The translations under genes were made by a program, and so were the position numbers. This document shows positions 36,309-45,120 of a DNA stretch of 64,000 nucleotides, in pieces. The stretch lies in contig LAPX01000019.1 in assembly GCA_001858525.1 (NCBI GenBank), positions 1-64,000 on the forward strand. Reading direction: 5' to 3'. The notes under the pieces are model-generated. The model saw nothing but the letters and a program-made list of their open reading frames with translations, searched no databases and was not told the origin of the DNA. Numbering within the stretch: the first letter of the stretch is position 1; the number at the start of each line of letters is the position of its first letter. The DNA comes from Vampirovibrio chlorellavorus. GTDB taxonomy: Bacteria; Cyanobacteriota; Vampirovibrionia; Vampirovibrionales; Vampirovibrionaceae.

Positions 36309-38528
36309 TTATCGTGTCAGCACCTGTATTTTCTTAGTCAGGAGATGCGGTTGAGCCTCCTGATGGGGTAGGGCTTGGTGTTGAGTGAAAGTCTTGGATT
36401 GCGCCTTGATGAGCGCTAACCCCACTTGCAACTGCTTCTGCACAGCCTCTTTTCCTTTTTCCTGAGCCAGATCATTCCAGTCTGTGCCTGTCGAACCTTT
36501 TTCAAATTCAGGAATGAGTAGATGACCACTCACCTTTTGAGAAGCTTCTTGGGCTTTCAGGAGACCCACGTTCTTCTCAATGGGCTTGGTATGATCATTA
36601 TCCCCGGCGATTACCAAGGTGTTGGCTGGATATTTCTCTCGGAGCGCTTGCGCAACAGTCGGCAAATTCCCGGAATTAAACGCCACCACAACCGGCAATC
36701 CCAAAGCTTCATGCACGGTGGCAGCAGTTGCATACCCTTCTGCAAGTAAGATAGGCTTGCCCTCTTGAATATCGCCCAAGACATGATGCCCTCCCTGAAT
36801 TCGACCGCCGCGAGGGAAGCTCTTACGGCCTTGAGCGTCAATGGATTGAGCACCCCAGAAACGGCCCTCAATATCGACAATGGGAATTAACAGCTCCCCG
36901 TGTCCACTCCAGTGCTGGGCGGGCTCATCGGGTTGAGCCTGTCCAATTTCCACGGAGCCATGTTTATTAATCCTGACCCCATAGGCTTGAACCCCTTTTC
37001 GCTCCAGGTAAGGATGATTCTGCGCGGGAGCTGCCTTCAACCAGCATTCAGCTACTACATTGGCCGTTTGCACTTGGCTCTCATCTCGCTCTTGCGCCCG
37101 CTTCAACTGACGATGAGCCGCTTCTTGCTCCAGACGAATGCGATCGCTTTCGCTTAAACGATTCACCGGCAGCTCTGACTTCCAGGTGTTTTCCAGCCCT
37201 GTTTTGTAGTTGTTGATATAACCTGCGGGATGCCCGTCCATAAAGCCAACATAACCGCCGTTTTTTTGGCCTTGTTTGTCTCCGTCTACAGGCACCCGAT
37301 GTAGCTTGCCATCCATGATGGGCAAGCCTTTCAACTGCAAACCCGCGTCTTGAAGTGCTAGGGCAAATTCAGCTTGTGGATCTGTTGCAATGACTTTGGA
37401 AATCACTTGCGGACTCTGTACCCATTGCTTCAATGGTTCTAAAGCAACTCCTTCGGGCGCATACCAGGATTTCTCTTGTCGATCCCATTTGGCACCTAAT
37501 TTTTTGGCGGCTTCTTTTTCGGCATAAGGAACTTCCAAATAGACCCGTTCAGGCGTGACTCTCAATGCGCTCTCCTCCTGAATCTTGACAACCGGTATTA
37601 AAATTTTTGGCTCTTCCTGAGTCGCTTGGGTTTGCACCTTCAGCATCTCCCGACCCAAGAGATACTGGGTGATTTTTTCCGCATCGGCGGACGCCCTGAA
37701 GATTTCTCGGGGATCTTCTTGTAACACTTTGATCCAAGAACCCACGTAGGAAACATGTTGGCCTGGATCGTGGCCGATATTCAATTTTTCACCCAGCATG
37801 AGCGAGGCAATTTCAGCCCGCAATTCTTCCTTGGCATAAACTTCTGAACCAAATGGATGCTGTAAATCCCGGTTAAGGCGGGATTCATGCCCAGTCCAGT
37901 GCCCCAGTTCATGCAGCGCAGTGGCATAATAATTATCGGCGCTGGGAAATTGCTCTCTGAGTGGCAGAGTAATCTTATCGTTGGATGGACGGTAAAAAGC
38001 CCGATTTCCTGGTAAATGATCAATCTTGGCTTGAGAGTCTTTTAAAATTGCTTCAGCCTCTGTATGCCGTTCCCATTCCGTGAGGCCCGCTTTGAGTTCC
38101 ATTGCCGGTAAGCCGCTGATTTGTTGGGCGTTAAAGACGATGGCAGAACGCACCGTGGGGCATTGTAGGCGTACAAAAATTTTAAGGGGATTCCCGTTTT
38201 CATCTAGAACGGGATGGCCTTCTTCATCCCGCTTAGGGATTTCCTCGTGCCATTTCCAGAACTGAATCATGGTCCCTTTTTCGCCTTTATTAACCTGGGC
38301 ATCCAGACTGCCCGCTTGTTTATAGGTCATCCAGCGGGTATCGCCATAACCTCTGGCTTCTGAGGTAGAAAGCAACCAAACGGCGTTGATGCCCTTATAA
38401 GCGTTGCCTGTGGTAGGGTTGAAGGGCAGAAAGCGCTCTCCCGCTTGCCAGGGTTTAAGCCACGGGGCTGTTCCTTGTTCGAGTTGTCGGATGATGGATT
38501 CAGAAACCGTTTTGGCGTAATCGCTCAT
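36309..38528 (-). CDS. traC: TraC-like primase with ArdC antirestriction domain
   Basis: 739 residues in three parts. About 1-290: ArdC-type ssDNA-binding and metallopeptidase domain (start SESIIRQLEQGTAPWLKPW, zinc motif HELGH in ALHELGHWTGH, about 206-216). About 320-370: DUF5710 (VPYAEKEAAKKLGAKWD). About 480-720: TraC-type primase with a Toprim core (ILLAEGYATAATVHEALG; VIAGDND). ArdC proteins protect incoming single strands from restriction, and TraC primes or coats the transferred strand after entry. Start overlaps the small upstream gene by 4 bases (ATGA). Confidence 0.88.
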   Translation of the reverse strand: MSDYAKTVSESIIRQLEQGTAPWLKPWQAGERFLPFNPTTGNAYKGINAVWLLSTSEARGYGDTRWMTYKQAGSLDAQVNKGEKGTMIQFWKWHEEIPKRDEEGHPVLDENGNPLKIFVRLQCPTVRSAIVFNAQQISGLPAMELKAGLTEWERHTEAEAILKDSQAKIDHLPGNRAFYRPSNDKITLPLREQFPSADNYYATALHELGHWTGHESRLNRDLQHPFGSEVYAKEELRAEIASLMLGEKLNIGHDPGQHVSYVGSWIKVLQEDPREIFRASADAEKITQYLLGREMLKVQTQATQEEPKILIPVVKIQEESALRVTPERVYLEVPYAEKEAAKKLGAKWDRQEKSWYAPEGVALEPLKQWVQSPQVISKVIATDPQAEFALALQDAGLQLKGLPIMDGKLHRVPVDGDKQGQKNGGYVGFMDGHPAGYINNYKTGLENTWKSELPVNRLSESDRIRLEQEAAHRQLKRAQERDESQVQTANVVAECWLKAAPAQNHPYLERKGVQAYGVRINKHGSVEIGQAQPDEPAQHWSGHGELLIPIVDIEGRFWGAQSIDAQGRKSFPRGGRIQGGHHVLGDIQEGKPILLAEGYATAATVHEALGLPVVVAFNSGNLPTVAQALREKYPANTLVIAGDNDHTKPIEKNVGLLKAQEASQKVSGHLLIPEFEKGSTGTDWNDLAQEKGKEAVQKQLQVGLALIKAQSKTFTQHQALPHQEAQPHLLTKKIQVLTR

Positions 38529-38704
38529 TGGGCAACCTCCATATCAATTTCGGAGTCAATGGCGTCTTGTTCGGTGATGGCATCTTCTTTAAATGCGCCC
38601 CACGCTTCGGCTTCTATGGGGTCCACTTCGATGACCACGCCTGGGACTGTAAAATCGGCCATATTTCGACTAATGGCAAGTTTATTGGGTTGCTTGAGAT
38701 TCAT
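38525..38704 (-). CDS. 59-residue acidic protein coupled to traC
   Basis: Short gene in the trbI-traC gap: ATG at 38704 preceded by AAAAGGAGACATAAACC, a strong ribosome site, and a stop overlapping the traC start by 4 bases. The product is acidic, begins MNLKQPNKLA and ends IDMEVAQ. No known domain. Coupling to traC and the clear ribosome site make it real; a role in traC translation or as a partner is inference. Confidence 0.7.
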   Translation of the reverse strand: MNLKQPNKLAISRNMADFTVPGVVIEVDPIEAEAWGAFKEDAITEQDAIDSEIDMEVAQ

Positions 38705-38808
38705 GGTTTATGTCTCCTTTTCTATTCAGTAAGTTGAATGGTTAAAAATGGAAATCGGTCAAAATATTACTGCGTTTTTTTTGCCTCTAGCACTCAATGG
38801 CAAACGCT

Positions 38809-40317
38809 TTACCAGCGCTGTGCCGTTTGGCTCCCGCTTGCTGAAATGGGGCTCCTATTGGCCGACCAAGGGGGTAGCACTATATCTTTGGACACCATGA
38901 CATTGAAGCGATAACCGGGCCGAATGGTCAGTGTGGGAGCCATATTGGCCCGACCCTGATAACTGGACAGGCCGAGTTGATTGAGTTGCATGCCCAAAGA
39001 GCCTGCGATCATTTGCTGACTGGAGTAGACAGAATCCCCTTGCCTTGCTTGCGGTTGAGACAGTTGTACGCCTGCGGTAATGGCGGATAGCAGCAACGCG
39101 TTTCTGAATGTGGGCCAGACATGGTTATTGGTTTTGTCTTTAAATCCGGAATAGCCACTTTGATCCAATCCTGCCATTGCCCCTAAATCCAAGGATGAAG
39201 CATCCGGGTAAATCACCCGGTTCCAGGCAATTAAAACCCGCTTCTGACCACTTGAAATTTGATGATCATAAGTCCCGACCAGTTTGGCCCCTTGGGGGAT
39301 GAGCAAGTAATGCCCTTTGGCAGAATCATAGACATTCTGCACCACTTGGGCGACCAATTGCCCTGGCAATTCACTATTAATGCCGCTAATCATGACTGAG
39401 GGAATCACCGTACCGGCTTTGATTTCATATGGCGAAATGGCAGGGACACGGGTATGGGGCAGATAATTTGAGCCTTCTAAAGTGTTCAAGTGTCCTTTTA
39501 AAACTGGGCCAGAAGCTTGTTCATTGCTGGCTTCCAATATATCGGTAGCATTGGCCCCATTCAATTCCGCTCCATTCCTTTGCAACCGGGATGAACGAAA
39601 GTCATTGGACGAGGCCGCAGAATAAACCGTTGAATTGGAGTCTTGGGCACTTTGTAACCGGGCCTGCCGAACCGCTTCTCTTTGAGCGGCTTCCTGCTCT
39701 TGCTGAAGTTGTCGCTGTAACTGAGCCTGAGCTTGGTAGTCTATGGGTTCAGCGGATAAATCAGTAGTCGCATTCATGGGTGCTGAGTTGCTATTCATAG
39801 GGGCAACCGTTGGGATCAATGGATCCTCCTTTAGTGAAGGGTGATCCACCAATACCGTGTCTGGCGCTTTGTCCAGCAATTGTGTGGGTTGGCCAGGGCC
39901 AGGCTTTTGTTGAGCGCTTCCTCCATTTTGTGCACTCAGTGATGGCTTGGGCATGATCCAGCTATATAAAATCGTGCAAAGCGCCACGGCAACCAGCGTA
40001 CCTCCGAATACCACTGGCCATTTACTAAGCTGATCGCTGAAATGATGGCCTTGGATTGTGCCGGTTAAAAGTCCATTGGGTTCCTGCCCTTTGAGTTTGG
40101 CTTGATAAGCAGTATTTCTACTGTTTAGATTTTGGGACTGAGATCCCGTTTCCACTGGTTGAATCGGTTTAGATGCTGAAATTCGATACGTTTCATTGGG
40201 AATGTTTCTGGCCGCCTTCTCGGCTGGCGTTTCCTTGGTGGGCTCCGTTGAGACAGAGTCTTCGTTCGTGGCCTCCCCCAGCTCAGTTGGATTGGGATTC
40301 TGAATTTCTTTGTCCAT
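38809..40317 (-). CDS. trbI: TrbI, VirB10-type channel protein
   Basis: 502 residues. Disordered N-terminus, one membrane helix (about 102-122), a Pro/Gln-rich periplasmic linker, and the C-terminal VirB10/TrbI beta-barrel core (IKAGTVIPSVMISGINS, LIPQGAKLVGTYD, PDASSLDLGAMAGLDQSG). It spans the envelope and links the inner-membrane ATPases to the outer-membrane pore. Start overlaps the trbH stop by one base (TAATG). Last gene of the mating-pair block before traC. Confidence 0.92.
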   Translation of the reverse strand: MDKEIQNPNPTELGEATNEDSVSTEPTKETPAEKAARNIPNETYRISASKPIQPVETGSQSQNLNSRNTAYQAKLKGQEPNGLLTGTIQGHHFSDQLSKWPVVFGGTLVAVALCTILYSWIMPKPSLSAQNGGSAQQKPGPGQPTQLLDKAPDTVLVDHPSLKEDPLIPTVAPMNSNSAPMNATTDLSAEPIDYQAQAQLQRQLQQEQEAAQREAVRQARLQSAQDSNSTVYSAASSNDFRSSRLQRNGAELNGANATDILEASNEQASGPVLKGHLNTLEGSNYLPHTRVPAISPYEIKAGTVIPSVMISGINSELPGQLVAQVVQNVYDSAKGHYLLIPQGAKLVGTYDHQISSGQKRVLIAWNRVIYPDASSLDLGAMAGLDQSGYSGFKDKTNNHVWPTFRNALLLSAITAGVQLSQPQARQGDSVYSSQQMIAGSLGMQLNQLGLSSYQGRANMAPTLTIRPGYRFNVMVSKDIVLPPWSANRSPISASGSQTAQRW

Positions 40318-41102
40318 TAGGGGTGTTCTCCGGCTTTAAATTGGGTCATGGGTGAGGCGGCAACCAGCGCTCCGGTTTGAGATCGGGTATATAATCGCGT
40401 TGCTTCCTGTCCGTTAATTTTGATTTGAACCAAGAGGCCTTGCTTAAAAGCCCGAATGCGGTAACGCACCCAATAGACATTGGGCATAGTCGTGTCTTTT
40501 TTTGCAAGGGCGAAGCCTCGTTTTTCAAGGGCGTAGGCCAGGCTAGGAATTAAGGTGCTTTTTGCCTGAGCTTGAGGTGGATTGGCCAATACGAGTGTGG
40601 CGTTAGGCTTGGAAATTTGAGTTTGAATCCAATGTGAAATCAGTTCACTCAGGAAAGCCGTGTCCAAGGTCGATACGTGCTCAATCCAAGAATGCTGAGA
40701 AGTGATTTGCTCTGCCATAGAATGCTTTGCTTTCACTTTAATCCCAGTCGCATGCACATTCATTGGAGAATTTTCAGGGTGCGATGGAGCTAATACCGTG
40801 TCTTTAACGGGAAAGGATGGAGATGGATTGGTCAAAGTTTCGGGACTTACTTGCTGTTGCACGACCCTTCCTTGCAAGGGCATTTGAAGTTTCTGAATGA
40901 CGGCAGACGATTGTTTGGGCGGAATAAATGAAAAGTGCTGTTGAGTTTTAGGAGATGCTTTTCGGGGAGGCACTTTCCGTTTATTCGATCGATAAGCGGC
41001 GTGGGTCTTCCCATGCTGGGTACTTGCTGCGCTGGCTGAATCAGAAAAACTAACGAAAAGACTGCTCAATAAAAGCAAGGTTATTCCAAATCGTATGAGC
41101 AT
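40317..41102 (-). CDS. trbH: TrbH-like periplasmic conjugation protein
   Basis: 261 residues with a signal peptide (to about AASA, residue 26), then a long basic disordered region and a C-terminal folded domain of about 110 residues (LISHWIQTQI through YTRSQTGALVAA). It matches TrbH by position between trbG and trbI and by the C-terminal pattern. TrbH is usually a lipoprotein; I see no clear lipobox Cys here, which makes this member unusual. Confidence 0.65.
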   Translation of the reverse strand: MLIRFGITLLLLSSLFVSFSDSASAASTQHGKTHAAYRSNKRKVPPRKASPKTQQHFSFIPPKQSSAVIQKLQMPLQGRVVQQQVSPETLTNPSPSFPVKDTVLAPSHPENSPMNVHATGIKVKAKHSMAEQITSQHSWIEHVSTLDTAFLSELISHWIQTQISKPNATLVLANPPQAQAKSTLIPSLAYALEKRGFALAKKDTTMPNVYWVRYRIRAFKQGLLVQIKINGQEATRLYTRSQTGALVAASPMTQFKAGEHP

Positions 41103-42071
41103 TTAACTTCCCTCTTTCACAATGTCTACCCGTTCCTGATTGCGACCCACGCCACTGATTAATGAGGCCCGGTGAATGACTTTATCCACGATGAACCGAT
41201 CTCCATCCAGCCGGTAATTAACCAATTGTTCTGTAGAGCCTGGACCCAACAACACCAAGGCTGGAATCTCCTCGTTTTTAGCCGCTGGGGGGAGTTCGAT
41301 GTAGGTTTTCACTTGATCGGTATAAACTCGCATGGGCCGCCAAATTGGTTTATCGCCTTTTAAACGGTATTTAAAATCAAGTGCCGAAGTGGCTTGCATA
41401 TTACTGGCCAAATTGACAGTTGCATTGCTCTGAGATTGAGCAAAATAGGCGTTCCAATTGGCTTGCATATCATCGGGGTAAGCAAACGCCACTTTGGGCA
41501 TCCAGCTTCGTTCCTTTCGGCTCACCAACTGAATGGTATAGGTGCGCCTATCCGTAATGGCCACCAAATTACTCACAATACCTACTTCAGATGGCTTGAT
41601 AATTAAGTGCGAAGTTTCTACCCCATCGCGAACACTTCGGGCCAGTTTCACTTGCCAGCGCAAAGTATCGCCCACATCGATTTGCTGAATGGTTTCTCCC
41701 GGTTGCAGGCTAACTTCACACACATGCAGCGGTGCACAAATGACATTGGGCAAATTGGCACCAAAGGGAAAGACCAGGCTTCCATCTGGACTGAGCATCG
41801 GCGTCTCCGTCCGTTGCGGTTTGATCATAGATGATTGCGTGTTATTGGCGGGTTGAGCTTTGTTTTCTGCTGGCGCAATTTCAACCGGCTGAATTTTCGG
41901 CTTGGGTTGATAATTGAAATACGTTTTACTTATAGGAATCGGGGCATAACTACCCGGCATATAATTCGTTTGGATTTTCTCAATGGCGGAAAGGTCTTGC
42001 GCCAAAACCATGCTCAAGCTGTTACTCAGTAAGGCCAAGCCCAATGCAATCACCGATGTATGGATATTCAT
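41103..42071 (-). CDS. trbG: TrbG, VirB9-type outer-membrane pore protein
   Basis: 322 residues with signal peptide (cleavage near VLAQ, about 25). VirB9/TrbG/CagX fold: FPFGANLPNVICAPLHVCEVSLQPGE, split as the first beta strands near 100-125, AFAYPDD-like VAFAYPDDMQ near 200, and C-terminal LDGDRFIVDKVIHRASLISG. With TrbI and TrbH it builds the outer-membrane core complex. It abuts trbH with no gap. Confidence 0.9.
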   Translation of the reverse strand: MNIHTSVIALGLALLSNSLSMVLAQDLSAIEKIQTNYMPGSYAPIPISKTYFNYQPKPKIQPVEIAPAENKAQPANNTQSSMIKPQRTETPMLSPDGSLVFPFGANLPNVICAPLHVCEVSLQPGETIQQIDVGDTLRWQVKLARSVRDGVETSHLIIKPSEVGIVSNLVAITDRRTYTIQLVSRKERSWMPKVAFAYPDDMQANWNAYFAQSQSNATVNLASNMQATSALDFKYRLKGDKPIWRPMRVYTDQVKTYIELPPAAKNEEIPALVLLGPGSTEQLVNYRLDGDRFIVDKVIHRASLISGVGRNQERVDIVKEGS

Positions 42072-42083
42072 GAAATCCTCTCC

Positions 42084-42815
42084 CTATAAACGCTGTGACC
42101 AACTGAAGGAATCAATGTAAATTCCTAGCGGGTTCATTAAAATGGTGGCTTCATCCGATGGCGGGCTGATTACAATAGAGACTGTGGCCTGTTGCTCCAG
42201 GCTGCTAATCACGCGACCGTCTCTTGCCCGATGATCCTCTTGCCATTCAATTCGCCATGTTTTTTCACTGATGGGCTGAACGGATTCCACTTGCACACTG
42301 ACCGATTCATTTTCCGCTTGTTTAAACGGTTCATGGGCTTGAAAATAATCGTTCAACGTGGCCATAGCTGGGCCATGGTTATTGATGGACGCATAGGCTT
42401 CTTTGAGAGCCTGCTTTTCAGCGGCCACATCCAGGTAAATACTGCGGGTGTTTTGAATCCACCGGGCCAAATGGGCTTTTATAGCCGAGGTGTTTGGCAT
42501 CATTGGGACATCGGCCCGTTGCACAGCGATAGCCGCCCCCAGCTTGTCCACTTCCACCACATAGGGTACCATTTTGTTTTGAGCGCCAATATAGGCAGTG
42601 CCAGTGATAGCAAGAAGATTGACCACTAAACTAATCATGGCGACCCGTTGCCACACTTTTTTCTCATGAATAAAGCCGCCAAACTCTTCATTCCAACGCT
42701 TTTTGGCCAAATGATGCATGGCCATGACGGCTTCAGAATCGGTGTGACGTTGCTCATCTTTTGAAATCAGTGGGCGTGACAAAGTAGGCGGGCCGTGGCC
42801 CATCCAATGACTCAT
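42084..42815 (-). CDS. trbF: TrbF, VirB8-type assembly factor
   Basis: 243 residues: cytoplasmic N-terminus, one membrane helix (about 60-78, VAMISLVVNLLAITGTAYI) and a periplasmic NTF2-like domain ending PLGIYIDSFSWSQRL, typical of VirB8/TrbF. Expected to nucleate channel assembly at the inner membrane. It lies between trbL and trbG, as in Ti-type trb operons. Confidence 0.9.
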   Translation of the reverse strand: MSHWMGHGPPTLSRPLISKDEQRHTDSEAVMAMHHLAKKRWNEEFGGFIHEKKVWQRVAMISLVVNLLAITGTAYIGAQNKMVPYVVEVDKLGAAIAVQRADVPMMPNTSAIKAHLARWIQNTRSIYLDVAAEKQALKEAYASINNHGPAMATLNDYFQAHEPFKQAENESVSVQVESVQPISEKTWRIEWQEDHRARDGRVISSLEQQATVSIVISPPSDEATILMNPLGIYIDSFSWSQRL

Positions 42816-42867
42816 TTTTTTCTTCCTTTATTTATTTTTCTTTTAAATCGTTTCTAATAAATGCTTT

Positions 42868-44112
42868 TTAGACCCCAATCGTGTTGCGTTCTTCCTGTTT
42901 CCCACTAGGCACATCCTCACCGGGTTCATCGCCTCTAAATGCAGGTGTGATTTCATCCAACTTGCCCGGTGTAAATGAGCCTGGCATATATTGACCCAAG
43001 CTTCCCGCATTGGCGTCAAAAGAATGGCTGAACGCATCTCCCGCATGACTGCTTGCCCGGTTGGCCATGCCACCAGATGCGTTATAAAGTCCTTCAGCCC
43101 AGCCTTGCTGTCCCACCAGGCTGGACAATCCACCCAGTCCGGCAGTGGCAAGAGCGCCCACGCCATTGACTGCTGATGCCCCGACATTGGCCCCTGCCAT
43201 CGTGGTGTTGACCATCGTGGTAGCCGAACTGTAAGAAGCGCCATTGATCATGCCCTGCACCATGGAGGGAATCATTTTGGCCAACGCCAGGAATACGATG
43301 GAACCGCCTGCAATGCGGAGCACCAAGCCAATATCCAAAATGGCTTGATTGGCGTCAATATCGGCATCCCATTGCTTGACCAGCACCACGGCCAATCCAA
43401 TAATGAGTTGGATGACGAACAGTTTGGCTCCGACGGCCACAATGCCGACCAAGTAGCGTTGTGCGAAATCGCGTGTAAAACGGCTGCCACCGAAGCCCAG
43501 GAACAAAATACCCGCATAAGTGAAAATATAACTTTCCACCAAAGCCACCACCTGCAAAGCTGCAATCAGGGCAAAGCTGATTAGCATAATGACGGCCCCA
43601 AAGGCCATTGCCAAACTATCAATCGGCTTTTCAATTTTGAACGATTTGATGCACGTCACCGCAATATTGACACCTGAATCAAAAATATCGGAAGGTTGCA
43701 GGCCAGTTCTGCCGCTGGCAGCTGAACTGGCCGCATCCCCCGCCAATCGGAAGCTTTGAATCAACGCATTGGCCCATTCGGATGAATGGGTGAGCAAGGC
43801 ATAGAAAAAACCAATGGTCAGGAGTTGTTTGGCTACCGTAATGGCCCATTCCCCCAAATCGCTTTTATGAATAATCAGCTCCATGCCAGTCCAGACCACA
43901 TCGATCAGCACCAACAGCCAAAAGATGCTCATGGCAAAGCGTTGAAGCGGCCCTCCCCAAGCTGACGTATGATCCGCGTATTGATCGATAATGGGCTCCA
44001 AAAAATTATTGCTAATAGATTGAGCAAAAGCAGGAGCAGAACTACAAAAAATCAAACCCACTAAGCTCAAAAGTAGCAGTATAAAATATTTTGAATGCCG
44101 TATCTGAGGCAT
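42868..44112 (-). CDS. trbL: TrbL, VirB6-type polytopic membrane protein
   Basis: 414 residues from the start chosen here. Signal peptide (cleavage near APAFAQS), at least five membrane helices (about 55-280) and a Gly/Ala/Ser-rich cytoplasmic or periplasmic tail. TrbL forms the inner-membrane passage. The frame extends 13 codons upstream to 44151 (three Met in a row), but the ATG at 44112 gives a normal signal peptide and has AAAGGCG upstream. That matches the trbJ-trbK junction, where the same ATGATGATG sequence is not the start. Confidence 0.88.
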   Translation of the reverse strand: MPQIRHSKYFILLLLSLVGLIFCSSAPAFAQSISNNFLEPIIDQYADHTSAWGGPLQRFAMSIFWLLVLIDVVWTGMELIIHKSDLGEWAITVAKQLLTIGFFYALLTHSSEWANALIQSFRLAGDAASSAASGRTGLQPSDIFDSGVNIAVTCIKSFKIEKPIDSLAMAFGAVIMLISFALIAALQVVALVESYIFTYAGILFLGFGGSRFTRDFAQRYLVGIVAVGAKLFVIQLIIGLAVVLVKQWDADIDANQAILDIGLVLRIAGGSIVFLALAKMIPSMVQGMINGASYSSATTMVNTTMAGANVGASAVNGVGALATAGLGGLSSLVGQQGWAEGLYNASGGMANRASSHAGDAFSHSFDANAGSLGQYMPGSFTPGKLDEITPAFRGDEPGEDVPSGKQEERNTIGV

Positions 44113-44128
44113 TAAAGCTATTTCGCCT

Positions 44129-44356
44129 TTAGTAAGTTTTGCCATCATCATTAGGTACTCGATAGGAATTATGGTTTGGGGGCGGTTTCACAGGGGTAGG
44201 ACAGGAAGTTTGTTTGCAAGGCGGACAGGTTATTATTTGAGAAGAAGGTTGAGAAATAGATAATGTTGTAATCCACGTTGAAATAAGCGCTGTACCTACT
44301 ATTAACGTTATTAACATCCAAAGCTTCAACGTTAAAGCTTGAGTAAAAAGTGTCAT
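44129..44356 (-). CDS. TrbK-position small membrane protein
   Basis: 75 residues: one membrane helix (about 12-32), then a short periplasmic tail with CPPCKQTSCPTP and the end PNDDGKTY. Start taken at the ATG at 44356, seven bases after AAAGGAG; the open frame goes five codons further to a TTG. In Ti and RP4 elements trbK lies here and encodes entry exclusion. The size, place and Cys-rich tail fit, but I cannot identify a lipobox, so the trbK name is by position only. Its last seven residues are the same as those of TrbJ. Confidence 0.6.
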   Translation of the reverse strand: MTLFTQALTLKLWMLITLIVGTALISTWITTLSISQPSSQIITCPPCKQTSCPTPVKPPPNHNSYRVPNDDGKTY

Positions 44357-44367
44357 TAGGACTCCTT

Positions 44368-45120
44368 TCAATAAGTCTTTCCATCATCATTACGAACTCT
44401 CGGGGCATTCATAAAGCGCTGGTGAGCTGCTTCTTGAGTGGCCATTCGGTCTTGTTTCTGGGCCAAGTAATTGGCCTGCATCTGTAATTGCAGCATCATC
44501 ATTTGGCGGAGTTTCATGACTTGCTCCACGTTTTGGGCGGCCATCATGTTGGCCACTTGCAACGCTTGCATGCGACCCTCTGCCGATCCGGCCATGGACT
44601 GCAATTGCTGCATTAGGGCTTGCTCATTTTGCATTTGAGACGCTTGTAGCCCCAAACCTTTTAAGGCGTATCTAGCGTTATCCGAGCCCTCTTGGGACCA
44701 TTGAGCGTATTTATTCTGCCAATCCTTTGCATCCATTTTTCGATTCAGGTAAGCGTCATAGGTCCCATACTTGCTTGAGAATTGTCCATCCAGATTGCTT
44801 GCGGAATAGGCCATCGAACGGCTTTGACTCATTAAATTCTGGAGTTTTGAAAAATCCTGCATAGCCTGTCCCCAAACCTGCGTTGAAAGTCCTTTGGAAT
44901 TGATCAGCATATCTTTGTACTGATTAATTTGAGTACCAAGTTGCTGTGCCTGAGTGGCCACTTGCTTGGCCATCATGGCCTTATTCATCAGTTGAGTCCA
45001 TTCTGTACCGCAGTTGGTACAAATTACCGCATTTTGTGCCTTGACCGGCTGTTCTCCCAAAGTAGTTAGTATCAGACTCAATATAATGCATAAGTTTGTT
45101 TTAACCCACCAGTGCTTCAT
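44368..45120 (-). CDS. trbJ: TrbJ, VirB5-type pilus/adhesin protein
   Basis: 250 residues with a signal peptide (cleavage near VKAQN, about 29) and a long helical body rich in Gln, Met and Ala (QLGTQINQYKDML, LQSMAGSAEGRMQALQ), the TrbJ/VirB5 pattern. It acts at the pilus tip or in mating contact. Start overlaps the trbE end by 20 bases. C-terminus NDDGKTY is shared with the next gene. Confidence 0.88.
   Translation of the reverse strand: MKHWWVKTNLCIILSLILTTLGEQPVKAQNAVICTNCGTEWTQLMNKAMMAKQVATQAQQLGTQINQYKDMLINSKGLSTQVWGQAMQDFSKLQNLMSQSRSMAYSASNLDGQFSSKYGTYDAYLNRKMDAKDWQNKYAQWSQEGSDNARYALKGLGLQASQMQNEQALMQQLQSMAGSAEGRMQALQVANMMAAQNVEQVMKLRQMMMLQLQMQANYLAQKQDRMATQEAAHQRFMNAPRVRNDDGKTY

Noticed and set aside
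38765-38808. Hairpin with a T/A run after trbI
   Set aside because: The run is on the wrong side of the stem for leftward termination, and traC appears to need transcription through it.
42843-43244. Minus-strand 133-codon frame within trbL
   Set aside because: It overlaps the trbL tail in another frame and has no ribosome site or family.
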